From NCBI RefSeq assembly GCF_008274825.1, contig NZ_CP030848.1:186001-250000 (forward strand): 64,000 bases of DNA, in the 5' to 3' direction. This document shows positions 25,415 through 33,874 of the stretch, one piece after another. Under the pieces are notes generated by a model, which was not told the origin of the DNA, ran no database searches, and worked only from the letters and a program-made list of their open reading frames with translations. Numbering within the stretch: position 1 is the first letter of the stretch; each line of letters starts with the position of its first letter. Made by a program: the position numbers and the translations under genes. This DNA comes from Sphingobacterium hotanense (GTDB lineage Bacteria > Bacteroidota > Bacteroidia > Sphingobacteriales > Sphingobacteriaceae).

Positions 25415-27226
25415 ATGAAATCAGTATTAATGAAAAATCTTGCTAATAAAGTAGCTAGTGCGCTTATATTAGCCATGTTGACCCAGTTCGCTGCCAGTTG
25501 CAACAAATCTCAAGACATCGAAAAAGTGGAAACAAGCGACAAGCTGCAGTTAAGCGTAAGCATCGCCGGAATTCAAGAAAACTCGGATAAATCGGGCGAG
25601 AATAAAGCTGCCGTTAGAAATAACGTTAAGCCATTGGTTCGTTCCTACAACGAATTTGATGCGCTTGTTTCGGTTGATAACCATGTCGAGCAGAGCAGCT
25701 CCATCCGTATTCACAGTTCAGCGGCGAAGGCAAATAGCGGCGCGGCGCGTGCAGAAGCCATCGGACCAGGTGTGAAATACCGCTTGTTCCTATACAAGAA
25801 TGATGGGACCTTCGTAAGCTCTACGGCGTTGACAGCGAATTCAACGGGAAAGGTAGCAATTGAAGCTGGAGAGGATTATAAATGGTATGCGTTAAGCTAC
25901 AACAACACTGAGGATGTACCCGATGTAACAACGGGAAGTAGCGCAATTACTTTAGCAGGCGGCAAAGACGTATTGCATGCTGCGGGAACACTTTCTGTAC
26001 CTTCGGATGCTTCGGGTGCTCTTCCATTAGGTATTATCTTTAATCATAAAACTTCTCGTTTGGCTATTGAGTTGAACTCCATGGGAATGTTTGGTGACAT
26101 GAACAGCGCGACGGTAGCCGTGAGTGGTCTGAGCATGAAATCGGGAACCATCGATATCTTTACTGGAAAATACTCAGATCTTGAAGATTATACCCAAACG
26201 ATCAATTGGTCTAGCTTTGAAAATGTTGAAGCAGGCTTTAACGATCGTAAAGTTGCTTATGCCTATACGGTGGACTCTACCAATGCGAACAACGTTTCGG
26301 TAAGTATTGCTTCACTTCAGTTAACACATGCCTCAGATTTAGTAGAGGGTGAGGGTGCGACCGTGAGAAGTTTCTCAGCTACTCCAGTAAACTTCAGCCC
26401 TGTGTCGGTTACTCCGGCAATCGGGAGAACGCACCGAATCTTGTATAATCTGGTGGAATCTGCATTGACTACTGTTGGGGTGTCCAATACAGGAGACTCG
26501 GTAAGATGGTCGCGATCGAATCTATACTATGCTGCTGGCACGCATAATCCATACCGATTCTATGCAACAAATGCGCAACGTTCAGACGCAAAAAGCTATT
26601 TCGCTTATGGCGCTTTGACACCAGGTCAATTTGTTAATGCAGCGAGCAGACAAGATCCATGTGCACAGGTTTATCCGCAAGGCGTTTGGAGAACACCAAC
26701 AAACAATGATTTGTACAGTATTTCTGATGGACAGGGCCTTCTGAGCAGTCTTCTAGGAACAGTAGGATCGTTGTTAGGAGCTAGAGACGAGATGGAGAAT
26801 AGTGAACCTGGCGATGGCACGGCTACTGGACGTTATGCGCAGTTTGAGGTAACGACCCCTCCAAATACAGCTTTTGATGCTCGTTCGAACAACCTACGCT
26901 TATACTATAACGGGCAACTGCCTCGACTAGGGGTTCTTCCTAACGGTTTCTTAGACCTTGATTTATCAGGACTTGCGGCTTTATTAGGTTCAAGTTATGG
27001 AACTCAATCCCATATCTGGACATCAAATGCTCCTGCAAGCATCTTAACACTGGTAAATCTGGGCGTTTGGGGACATATTGCTTCTACGGAAAGACAAGCT
27101 GTTGCCGGGATTCCGTTTGGAACACCGTTTGTCAGAGCTAAACGTACTGGTGAACTCTTAGTTAGTGCTGTTGGTGTCGATGTATTGACCTCTACATTGA
27201 AAAACGTTCGTTGCGTACGTAACTAA
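25415..27226 (+). CDS. Fimbrillin-family-like lipoprotein
   Basis: A 603-residue lipoprotein (signal with TQFAASC, lipidated C29). The middle has the fimbrillin/FimB-like pattern (GVKYRLFLYKNDGTFVSS, EDYKWYALSYN, KTSRLAIELN). The C-terminal third begins VRWSRSNLYYA and ends in FVRAKRTGELLVSAVGVD. It is probably surface-exposed and structural or adhesive. It is preceded by the 51-residue peptide and followed by a strong terminator. No catalytic features were seen. Fimbrillins in Bacteroidota are lipidated and then processed by an Arg-type protease, but no such site was checked here. Confidence 0.75.
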   Translation: MKSVLMKNLANKVASALILAMLTQFAASCNKSQDIEKVETSDKLQLSVSIAGIQENSDKSGENKAAVRNNVKPLVRSYNEFDALVSVDNHVEQSSSIRIHSSAAKANSGAARAEAIGPGVKYRLFLYKNDGTFVSSTALTANSTGKVAIEAGEDYKWYALSYNNTEDVPDVTTGSSAITLAGGKDVLHAAGTLSVPSDASGALPLGIIFNHKTSRLAIELNSMGMFGDMNSATVAVSGLSMKSGTIDIFTGKYSDLEDYTQTINWSSFENVEAGFNDRKVAYAYTVDSTNANNVSVSIASLQLTHASDLVEGEGATVRSFSATPVNFSPVSVTPAIGRTHRILYNLVESALTTVGVSNTGDSVRWSRSNLYYAAGTHNPYRFYATNAQRSDAKSYFAYGALTPGQFVNAASRQDPCAQVYPQGVWRTPTNNDLYSISDGQGLLSSLLGTVGSLLGARDEMENSEPGDGTATGRYAQFEVTTPPNTAFDARSNNLRLYYNGQLPRLGVLPNGFLDLDLSGLAALLGSSYGTQSHIWTSNAPASILTLVNLGVWGHIASTERQAVAGIPFGTPFVRAKRTGELLVSAVGVDVLTSTLKNVRCVRN

Positions 27227-27250
27227 TTTTAGTCATTTATACTATTTTTT

Positions 27251-27284
27251 ACAGAGCAATCCATTAAAACGATTGCTCTGTTTT
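27251..27284 (+). terminator. Strong rho-independent terminator after the fimbrillin-like gene
   Basis: A perfect 11-bp stem (ACAGAGCAATC / GATTGCTCTGT) with a 9-nt loop, followed by TTTAATTTA. It lies 25 bp after the stop codon and separates the peptide-plus-fimbrillin unit from the pqqD-like operon. Confidence 0.85.
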
Positions 27285-27301
27285 AATTTATTTTTGAACA
27301 T

Positions 27302-27321
27302 AGATCAGTGGTGTCTGATCT
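27302..27321 (+). promoter_or_regulatory. Palindrome in the leader of the PqqD-like operon
   Basis: A perfect dyad AGATCAG-N6-CTGATCT, 14 bp before the pqqD-like ATG and just after the terminator. It could be an operator or an RNA hairpin covering the ribosome-binding region. Symmetry is seen directly, the role is inferred. Confidence 0.5.
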
Positions 27322-27335
27322 TAAAAGTGTACATA

Positions 27336-27605
27336 ATGAAAATAAAAGACAATTTAGTGCTGAGAAAAATAGGTAAAGATTATGTTATTGTTGACCCGAA
27401 TCAAGGTCAAGTAGATTTAAGTCGAGTTTTCAGCTTTAATGAATCTGCAGCCTTTTTAATAGAATCACTTGGTGAAAAGGAATTTGACTTAGAGACGGCT
27501 TCCACAATCTTACAAAATGAATATGGTATTGAACCAGAGAGAGCGATAAATGACTGCCGGGCGATTCTTGTTCAATTGAAGGAGCAACATCTTTTATCAG
27601 ACTAA
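27336..27605 (+). CDS. PqqD-like RRE protein (RiPP recognition element)
   Basis: A protein of 89 residues if the ATG at 27336 is used. An upstream in-frame codon at 27273 would add 21 residues overlapping the terminator loop, so it is less likely. It matches the PqqD family: LRKIGKDYVIVDPNQGQVDLSRVFSFNESAAFLIESL, then FDLETASTILQNEYGIEPERAINDCRAILVQL. PqqD-like domains bind the leader of a precursor peptide and present it to modifying enzymes. Ends 7 bp before the nucleotidyltransferase gene. It is the best clue that the neighbourhood makes a modified peptide. Confidence 0.88.
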   Translation: MKIKDNLVLRKIGKDYVIVDPNQGQVDLSRVFSFNESAAFLIESLGEKEFDLETASTILQNEYGIEPERAINDCRAILVQLKEQHLLSD

Positions 27606-27612
27606 CTTCTGT

Positions 27613-28704
27613 ATGATCGAGCAAAACTCCACGCAAGCACTGTTGGCCGCTGTACGCTCGTCGCTTTGGCAGAGCGAGGTCGACACACGCTATTTTGAAA
27701 ATTTGACCGCTAGAGACTGGAAGGAGATATATTTAATGTCTTTTCAGCAAACCGTGGAAGGCTTGGTAGCCACTGCAGTTCAGCAACTCCCTGAGAGATT
27801 GCTGCCCCCCATGGAACTGCGACTGAAATGGTTGGTCGCAACATCGCGTATCCAAAAGGCAAATCTCGCAATGGAACAAGCTATTGCAAAGCAGTATCAG
27901 CTGTTTAAAAAAGCAGGGATCCGATGTATATTACAAAAGGGGCATGGTGTCTCTAGTTACTATCCTGACCCGACCCTAAGGAAGACGGGCGATATTGATT
28001 GGTTTTTTCCCACAACGGATGATTATCAAGCTGCAAAAAAGTTAATCGTTCAGGCTGGTGCGGAGCTGAAAAGCTCTGATAGCTTTAGCAGCGGATTTCA
28101 GTGGGGAAGGTTTTATATTGAGCATCATCGGCGAATCATCCAGCTCCGGAATCCTTTTGTTCAAGGTAAGGCATCGCGTTTTGTTAACCGTGAGCTCGCT
28201 GAAAAATCACAGCATATTATCAATGGAGTTTCTGTGGAAATTCCGACTGGATTCTTGAATCTTATCCAAGTAAACGCCCATATTCTTAAGCACCAAATAA
28301 CCTATGGAATTGGTTTACGCCAGCTCTGTGATGCTTGTCTTCTATACTATGCTTACGGAAAACACATTGATCCTCAGGAATTGAAAAATATTTATCAAGA
28401 GCTGGGCATGCTAAAATGGTCGCATTACCTGCATCAAATGCTGGTAGATTTGTTTCATCTCCCGTTAGAGAATATTCCCTACCCGATCGAGTATTTTTCA
28501 GACGTCCAGTGGATGGAGAATTATATATTGCGCACTGGAAATTTTGGATTTTTCGATCCCGAACATCCCGATAGTGAAAAGCCTGGAGGACGTGTGGATC
28601 GTCCCCAACGTCTCTTTCGGAATTTTTACCGTTTTCTCGGTATAGCACCGATGGAAGCGTTGAGCTTTCCCTTTTACCAAGTTTACATTAAATCTTTTCG
28701 GTAA
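27613..28704 (+). CDS. Nucleotidyltransferase-family protein (NTP_transf_5-like)
   Basis: A 363-residue protein. The catalytic-type motif LRKTGDIDWFF gives D127 and D129, preceded by ILQKGHGVSSYYPDP, as in the uncharacterised nucleotidyltransferase family NTP_transf_5. The C-terminal part is helical (LNLIQVNAHILKHQITYGIG). These proteins recur with PqqD-like and HPrK-like proteins in lasso-type gene clusters, where some are thought to modify the peptide or a kinase product; activity here is inferred. Operon member between pqqD-like and ABC genes. Confidence 0.83.
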   Translation: MIEQNSTQALLAAVRSSLWQSEVDTRYFENLTARDWKEIYLMSFQQTVEGLVATAVQQLPERLLPPMELRLKWLVATSRIQKANLAMEQAIAKQYQLFKKAGIRCILQKGHGVSSYYPDPTLRKTGDIDWFFPTTDDYQAAKKLIVQAGAELKSSDSFSSGFQWGRFYIEHHRRIIQLRNPFVQGKASRFVNRELAEKSQHIINGVSVEIPTGFLNLIQVNAHILKHQITYGIGLRQLCDACLLYYAYGKHIDPQELKNIYQELGMLKWSHYLHQMLVDLFHLPLENIPYPIEYFSDVQWMENYILRTGNFGFFDPEHPDSEKPGGRVDRPQRLFRNFYRFLGIAPMEALSFPFYQVYIKSFR

Positions 28705-28715
28705 ACACACGCTTT

Positions 28716-30356
28716 ATGATGAACCGTCAACAGCTATCTTGGATCCTTAATTTCTCAAACGAATATAAGTACAAACTTCTCTCTTATTTCCTATTTGAAA
28801 TTTTTTCCCTGATTTTTAGCTTTTCCTTTATTTGGTATTCTAAGCTATCGATCGACGCAGCTGTGGGAGGCCAAACGGAAAGTCTTAGCGGATTGTTAGT
28901 CATTACAGCCTTGAGCATGTTGCTCTCCTTTGCATGTTCACAACTAGCATCTTACCTCAACGAGCGCAACAAAGCGCTCATGCTTGTGGATTTGCAAAAG
29001 CAAATTCTTCAAAAGCAAGTCGACGTTCGTTGGGAGGCACAGAAAAAACATACGGGGGATTTGATGGTTCGTTTACTCAATGATACCCAGGAAATCGTTA
29101 CAGCAGTCGCCCAGACCATTATAGCCTGTATGGTTAGCTTGATTAAGATCATCGCTGCGACTTGGTTTCTTTGCTGGATGGACCCCTGGTTAGCCGCTGT
29201 GCTGCTCCTTATTACTCCCTTTCTTTTGTTTTCTAAATTTTTCTTTCGGAAACTTCGGACCCTTCAAAAATCATTGAAAAATGCGGAAAGTCAGTTAGGA
29301 AAGACCATTCAAGATAATCTGCGATTGCGTTTGTTGATTCGCTCGATGAATCAAGACAAACAACGATGGCAGCACGTTGAACACGACCAAAATGAAATCT
29401 ACCAAATAAAGCGAAGTTTAATCAATTTCTCTACTTTCTCCAAAGGAATATGGGGAGGAGTTTTTAGTTTAAGTTACATTGTTGCCTTTGTTTGGGGAAT
29501 TCAGAGTTTAAATGCCGGGCTGATCACTGTGGGTACCATGAGCGCTTTCTTGCAATTGGTAATTCGTATTCAGTCTCCTGCTGCGGCACTTATTGGAAAC
29601 TTACCTTCTCTAATCCGCTTTAGCAGTGCGGTGGACCGTGTAGAGGAGATCTTGAAAGAAACGGTAGAGGAAAGGGTAGAGCCTTGTTTTCTGAAAGACC
29701 TGGTGGAAGTAAAGCTTTCCAATTTAGCCTTGCGCGTGGATGGAAACCTATTGGTCACTAATCTTGATTTTACATTTAAAATCGGTGTACCCTCCGTGGT
29801 TTTTGGTGCCAGTGGACTCGGCAAGTCGACAATCTTGCGAGCGATCCTAGGACTGCTTAATCCCGTGGCAGGGGCAATCGTCCTGAAAAATCAATCGTTA
29901 TTCCTGAGCATGAGTCCAGCATACCGTTGCAACTTCGCGTTCGTCCCGCAAGGGGAGAAGATCTTCAACGGAACAATCCGCAATAACTTGCTTTTTGGCA
30001 CGGATGGGTGTAGCGATGAACGCTTATATGAAGCGCTTGAAATCGCCTGTGCAAATTTTGTGTTTGATTTGCCGTTAGCGTTAGAGACGATGATCGGTGA
30101 GTCCGGATTCGGTCTGTCAGAGGGACAGATACAACGATTGGCAGTAGCCCGCGCTATTCTTCAGCCAGCTCGAGCCTGGGTATTTGATGAGGTTACCTCT
30201 GCGCTGGACCAAGAGACAGCGCATGCGCTAGTTCGAAACTTAATCCAAGCGGGACGCGATAAAATCATTATATTCGTCACCCATGATATAAGTTTGAGCG
30301 GATATTTTGAGAACACCTTGAATCTGACCAAGCGCGCCTTGTTAACGAAGAAATAA
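28716..30356 (+). CDS. ABC transporter, fused permease and ATPase (peptide exporter-like)
   Basis: A 546-residue half-transporter. The N-terminal type-1 membrane domain has about six helices within residues 1-300. The ATPase domain has Walker A GASGLGKST at 364-372, a signature segment LSEGQIQRLAVARAI and Walker B WVFDEVTSALD. The canonical LSGGQ reads LSEGQ. No N-terminal C39 peptidase domain is present, so it would not cut the leader itself. It probably exports the modified peptide, as in lasso clusters. Starts 11 bp after the nucleotidyltransferase gene. Confidence 0.9.
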   Translation: MMNRQQLSWILNFSNEYKYKLLSYFLFEIFSLIFSFSFIWYSKLSIDAAVGGQTESLSGLLVITALSMLLSFACSQLASYLNERNKALMLVDLQKQILQKQVDVRWEAQKKHTGDLMVRLLNDTQEIVTAVAQTIIACMVSLIKIIAATWFLCWMDPWLAAVLLLITPFLLFSKFFFRKLRTLQKSLKNAESQLGKTIQDNLRLRLLIRSMNQDKQRWQHVEHDQNEIYQIKRSLINFSTFSKGIWGGVFSLSYIVAFVWGIQSLNAGLITVGTMSAFLQLVIRIQSPAAALIGNLPSLIRFSSAVDRVEEILKETVEERVEPCFLKDLVEVKLSNLALRVDGNLLVTNLDFTFKIGVPSVVFGASGLGKSTILRAILGLLNPVAGAIVLKNQSLFLSMSPAYRCNFAFVPQGEKIFNGTIRNNLLFGTDGCSDERLYEALEIACANFVFDLPLALETMIGESGFGLSEGQIQRLAVARAILQPARAWVFDEVTSALDQETAHALVRNLIQAGRDKIIIFVTHDISLSGYFENTLNLTKRALLTKK

Positions 30357-30361
30357 GACAA

Positions 30362-31264
30362 ATGCTAGAATCGACGACAACATACTATACAATTGCAGAC
30401 CATGTCGTAAAAATCGTGGATCATATCGGTCTTGATTTAGACAGAGCCTTACCCAGCTTTCGGCCCTTTGGGGATTTGATTTCTGACACTGCGCCCATGT
30501 TAACGTTCGACATTCGTGAACGACAGGATATGGAACCCCTGCCGGCGCGTGAAACATTGAGTGACGTTTCCGTGATTTGGCTAGAAAGTTTTCGATTTGA
30601 AGAAAGTGAGAACTGTTATTTTACATCCATTTTGGCGCAAGAGCATAGCGGTGATTGGCTCATGAGTAGTGAAAAAGATTTTAGCCACTCGGTCATCTAT
30701 CCCATTGCCAATGAAATATACAATACTACAAAATTAAGCTGGTTAATTATGGTTGCCTTCGGACAAGCCTGTTTGGCCCATCGAACGTTACTCATACACG
30801 CTTCTGTCGTTGAAAATGGCGAAGCAGCTGTTGCCTTTCTAGGTAAAAGCGGAACGGGAAAAAGCACCCATTCTAGGCTCTGGATGGCGCATAACCCGAA
30901 TATTCGCCTTTTGAATGATGATAACCCGGCGATCCGGATTCTTGAAGGAAATAAGGTGATGGTTTATGGTACTCCATGGAGCGGGAAAACACATTGTTAT
31001 CGAAATGCTCGTCTCCCATTGGTTTCCATTATCCGACTTGAGCAGTCAGCCAAGAACGAGATTTTTCTTAGGACTGGAATGTTTGCCCTCACAGCGCTTT
31101 TGCCGAGCGGATCGGCTATTCGTTGGAGTTCGAAACTCTACGGCCAGATGTTAAATAATTTAGAAGAGATTCTAGCATCCGTTAAGGTTGGTCACCTCAA
31201 GTGTCTGCCAAATGCCGAAGCGGCCGAACTATCTCATTCCTTCGCTTTCGAAAGAAGGATGTGA
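30362..31264 (+). CDS. HPr-kinase-like serine kinase homolog (lasso-cluster type)
   Basis: A 300-residue protein with the HPrK/P-type P-loop FLGKSGTGKST (161-169), the upstream LIHASVV with H146 and the NDDNPAI acid pair D186/D187. It lacks the HPrK N-terminal domain. Related kinases in lasso clusters phosphorylate a C-terminal Ser of the precursor peptide. Here the candidate precursor has Ser47 near its end, which is compatible but not proof. It is the last clear gene of the operon, starting 5 bp after the ABC gene. Confidence 0.87.
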   Translation: MLESTTTYYTIADHVVKIVDHIGLDLDRALPSFRPFGDLISDTAPMLTFDIRERQDMEPLPARETLSDVSVIWLESFRFEESENCYFTSILAQEHSGDWLMSSEKDFSHSVIYPIANEIYNTTKLSWLIMVAFGQACLAHRTLLIHASVVENGEAAVAFLGKSGTGKSTHSRLWMAHNPNIRLLNDDNPAIRILEGNKVMVYGTPWSGKTHCYRNARLPLVSIIRLEQSAKNEIFLRTGMFALTALLPSGSAIRWSSKLYGQMLNNLEEILASVKVGHLKCLPNAEAAELSHSFAFERRM

Positions 31265-31975
31265 GTCAATACTGAACGGAAAGCCACTAGGTAAATTGCT
31301 GGATTACAGTGTTCTATTCAATCACTTTAAAGGTGAATTCTCGGTTGTCGAAATAGTTTATGAAGCTAGAAACTGCCTTTGAACCCTTGTTAACGAACCT
31401 GTTTGTCGGAGGGTCGGGTAGCCCTTATGACCTTGGAATCGATGTTGGGGCCTCACGAAAGCTTCTATAAGCTATTCGATCTTTCCTTAATCGACCGAAA
31501 TGTGAGTCCCGAGAAGTATCGGATGGTCACGTCTACCTCTAACGGTGTGGATATCAGGTTGAATGACAACGGTTTGATCCAGTCCACGGTCAGGTCGTTC
31601 ATGGAAACGGTTGCTTTACGTTTCATCGGGATGGATAGTATTGACTGGTATTCATGCAGGTAGTCTAATGCAATGATTCGTAGATTCTTTCGTCTTGTGT
31701 CCAGAATAGGTGGATAGTATGGGTAGGGCACAATAGCTAACTAGAGGATTAGATTATTTTTACAAGGCTATTGAGAGCCTTTTGTGTTAATATGCGATGA
31801 TTATCAGTTATTTCAAACAAGTAATGACCTAAAAAAGAAAATCTTTTCTCTTTTAATTTTCATTATGCAGATAAAATTTTAATTTTAATCCAGGAATCAC
31901 AAATGGGGGTTCCATGACCAAATAATCCGGATAAAATCAAATTTAATATATTGTTAATATTAGTTAAGTAAATTA
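31265..31975. other. Gene-poor stretch after the HPrK-like gene, possible relic
   Basis: About 700 bp without a convincing complete gene. A + frame overlapping the end of the kinase gene (to 31382) reads GCESILNGKPLGKLLDYSVL, and another from TTG at 31403 runs to 31663. Neither has a family resemblance, and both could be decayed genes. A weak hairpin (AAGGCT/AGCCTT, 31764-31779) is present. The 3' end leads to the sigma factor gene. Confidence 0.4.
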
Positions 31976-32002
31976 GTGTTTACTAAAAAGCATTCAATCA
32001 AG

Positions 32003-32569
32003 ATGACCATAGAAAATCAGATATATATGGATTTGAAGAAAGGCGATGTTCATGCCTTTCAGGTTGTATTTGATGCTTATTCAGCCAACATCTTTAACCT
32101 ATCCCTCCAAATTCTGAAAAGCAAAGTACAAGCGGAGGAAGTCGTCCAGGAAACATTTTTTAAACTCTGGTTTCATCGTGAGGAATTGGATGATGCCAAA
32201 GAATTATGGCCATATATTTATGTGATCGCCAAAAGAATCTGTTTTAATCAATTGAGATCCTTAAAGTATAATCAGCTAGCTCAGCAGGAATTGATCAAGA
32301 ATATGACGCTATCGGTAGAGGATTCTGTTCATCAGCTTACTGAAATCAGTAATATCCTGCAGGAGTCTGTCAATTTATTACCCGCGAGACAGAAACAGGT
32401 TTGGATCATGAGCAGAGAGGAAGGCAAATCGCATAAAGAAATTGCGGATGAATTAGGGATTTCTCCAAATACCGTAAAAAATACTATAGTACAATCCTTA
32501 AAAACTTTACGCCATACCTTTAAAGAAGCAGATTATCTGTACTTTATATTATTTTTGTTTTTCATATAG
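32003..32569 (+). CDS. ECF-type RNA polymerase sigma factor
   Basis: A protein of about 188 residues from ATG 32003; a GTG 27 bp upstream is also open. Region 2 has AFQVVFDAYSANIFNLSLQIL and QAEEVVQETFFKLW, and region 4 has LPARQKQVWIMSREEGKSHKEIADELGISPNTVKNTI. It would direct transcription of the downstream locus. A FecR anti-sigma gene follows and then an STN-domain SusC, the standard trans-envelope signalling order. C-terminal residues are unusually hydrophobic (LYFILFLFFI). Confidence 0.92.
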   Translation: MTIENQIYMDLKKGDVHAFQVVFDAYSANIFNLSLQILKSKVQAEEVVQETFFKLWFHREELDDAKELWPYIYVIAKRICFNQLRSLKYNQLAQQELIKNMTLSVEDSVHQLTEISNILQESVNLLPARQKQVWIMSREEGKSHKEIADELGISPNTVKNTIVQSLKTLRHTFKEADYLYFILFLFFI

Positions 32570-32616
32570 TCCCTCCCACTTCTTCGTGTGTACTTAGTAT
32601 AGTAAATACTTAAATT

Positions 32617-33777
32617 GTGCATAAGAATCGTTTCGAAGAATTAAACAGAAAATTTTTAAATAACCATATTTCAGAAGAGGAACTTCAGGAATACCTTCAG
32701 TTATTGGAGGAGAATGAAGAATTATTCTATGATACGTTAGATACAGTTTACCCGCTACCGAATCAAGGAGAATTTGATCAGCAGCAGGTGTTTCAAGATT
32801 TGTTGAATCAGATCAACCTAACAAGTTCACCTAAAACCAAAGGATTAAATTATACCTGGATTTCCATTGCGGCCACCTTGCTTTTAGTGACGGGCATAGC
32901 CTTTTATATCTGGAGAAATCCAGACAAATCCTTAGAAAACATTAATCTAACTGTTATCCCTGCGTTTGAAAATAAAGAACAACCTTCAATTGATCCTGCG
33001 GCTATCGTATTAGCAGATGGTACACAATTGTCATTGGAAGATGTTGCCCAAGAGGGAATGGAACATGACGGTGTTACGCTTTCAAAAACAGGAAATGACA
33101 TGATCAAGGTGGCCTTTAGCAAGAGTTTAGCACATACACAGAATGCCTTTCATGAATTCAGAACCACAAAGGGAACCAGATACAATCTTCAACTTCCCGA
33201 TGGCACCAAAGTTTTCCTTAATTCCGGCTCCGTCTTTAAGATCAGCGCTGATTTTAACCATCAAAGCAGAAAAAGTGAACTCTCTGGAGAGGCATTCTTT
33301 GAGGTTGCCCACAATCCTCAGAAACCTTTTCTGGTATCAACAAAAGATTATCAGGTAAAAGTGCTGGGAACCCAATTCAACGTGAAAAGCTATCCAACTT
33401 CCAGGGAATCAAGAACCAGTTTGTTAAAAGGCAGCGTACAGGTGAATTCTGCTGGGTCCAACATGATGCTTAAGCCTGGTCAGCAGGCAATAGGACAGTC
33501 CGGGAATGAACTGAAGATGGCTAAAGCCAACTTCCGGGAGGTGCTCGCCTGGCGAGACGGTTATTTTAGATTTCAGAATGCAAGTGTACGAGATATTATG
33601 AATGATATCCTAAACTGGTATGATATAAAAGATGTCATATACGAATTCAATAGTGATGAACATTTTACCGGTTCTATTAAGCGCTCTCGAAGCTTAAAAG
33701 ATGTACTTCAGAGCATGGAAAAGATATCGAACCTAAAATTTGAAATTAGAGAAGGGAGGGTGTTCGTAAGAAAGTAG
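32617..33777 (+). CDS. FecR-family anti-sigma factor
   Basis: A 386-residue inner-membrane regulator starting with GTG at 32617. The N-terminal cytoplasmic part (FEELNRKFLNNHISEEELQEYLQLLEE) would hold the sigma factor. One membrane helix (WISIAATLLLVTGIAFYIW) near residues 80-98 leads to a periplasmic FecR domain (TKGTRYNLQLPDGTKVFLNSGS, SGEAFFEVAHNPQKPF, VKVLGTQFNVKSY) and a DUF4974-like C-terminus (FRFQNASVRDIMNDI). It receives the signal from the SusC STN domain. Confidence 0.94.
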   Translation: MHKNRFEELNRKFLNNHISEEELQEYLQLLEENEELFYDTLDTVYPLPNQGEFDQQQVFQDLLNQINLTSSPKTKGLNYTWISIAATLLLVTGIAFYIWRNPDKSLENINLTVIPAFENKEQPSIDPAAIVLADGTQLSLEDVAQEGMEHDGVTLSKTGNDMIKVAFSKSLAHTQNAFHEFRTTKGTRYNLQLPDGTKVFLNSGSVFKISADFNHQSRKSELSGEAFFEVAHNPQKPFLVSTKDYQVKVLGTQFNVKSYPTSRESRTSLLKGSVQVNSAGSNMMLKPGQQAIGQSGNELKMAKANFREVLAWRDGYFRFQNASVRDIMNDILNWYDIKDVIYEFNSDEHFTGSIKRSRSLKDVLQSMEKISNLKFEIREGRVFVRK

Positions 33778-33794
33778 TTGTGAAAGAGAAAGAT

Positions 33795-33818
33795 ACGGAA
33801 GGGCGGCCACCCTCCCGT
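33795..33818 (+). terminator. Hairpin between fecR-like and susC-like genes
   Basis: Stem ACGGAAGGG / CCCTCCCGT (one mismatch) with a 6-nt loop, followed by GTTTCG. It has no T tract, so it may be a partial terminator or processing site giving a higher SusC transcript level. Confidence 0.35.
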
Positions 33819-33874
33819 GTTTCGAATGGATAAAATCCTTATTAACAGTAAATTATTTACCCAATACTAATCAA

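Noticed and set aside
28286-28648. - strand frame of 120 residues
   Set aside because: Antisense shadow of the nucleotidyltransferase gene, without own start signal or family resemblance.
31403-31663. + frame from a TTG (86 residues)
   Set aside because: No resemblance to any family and a - strand frame covers the same region; kept only as a possible relic.
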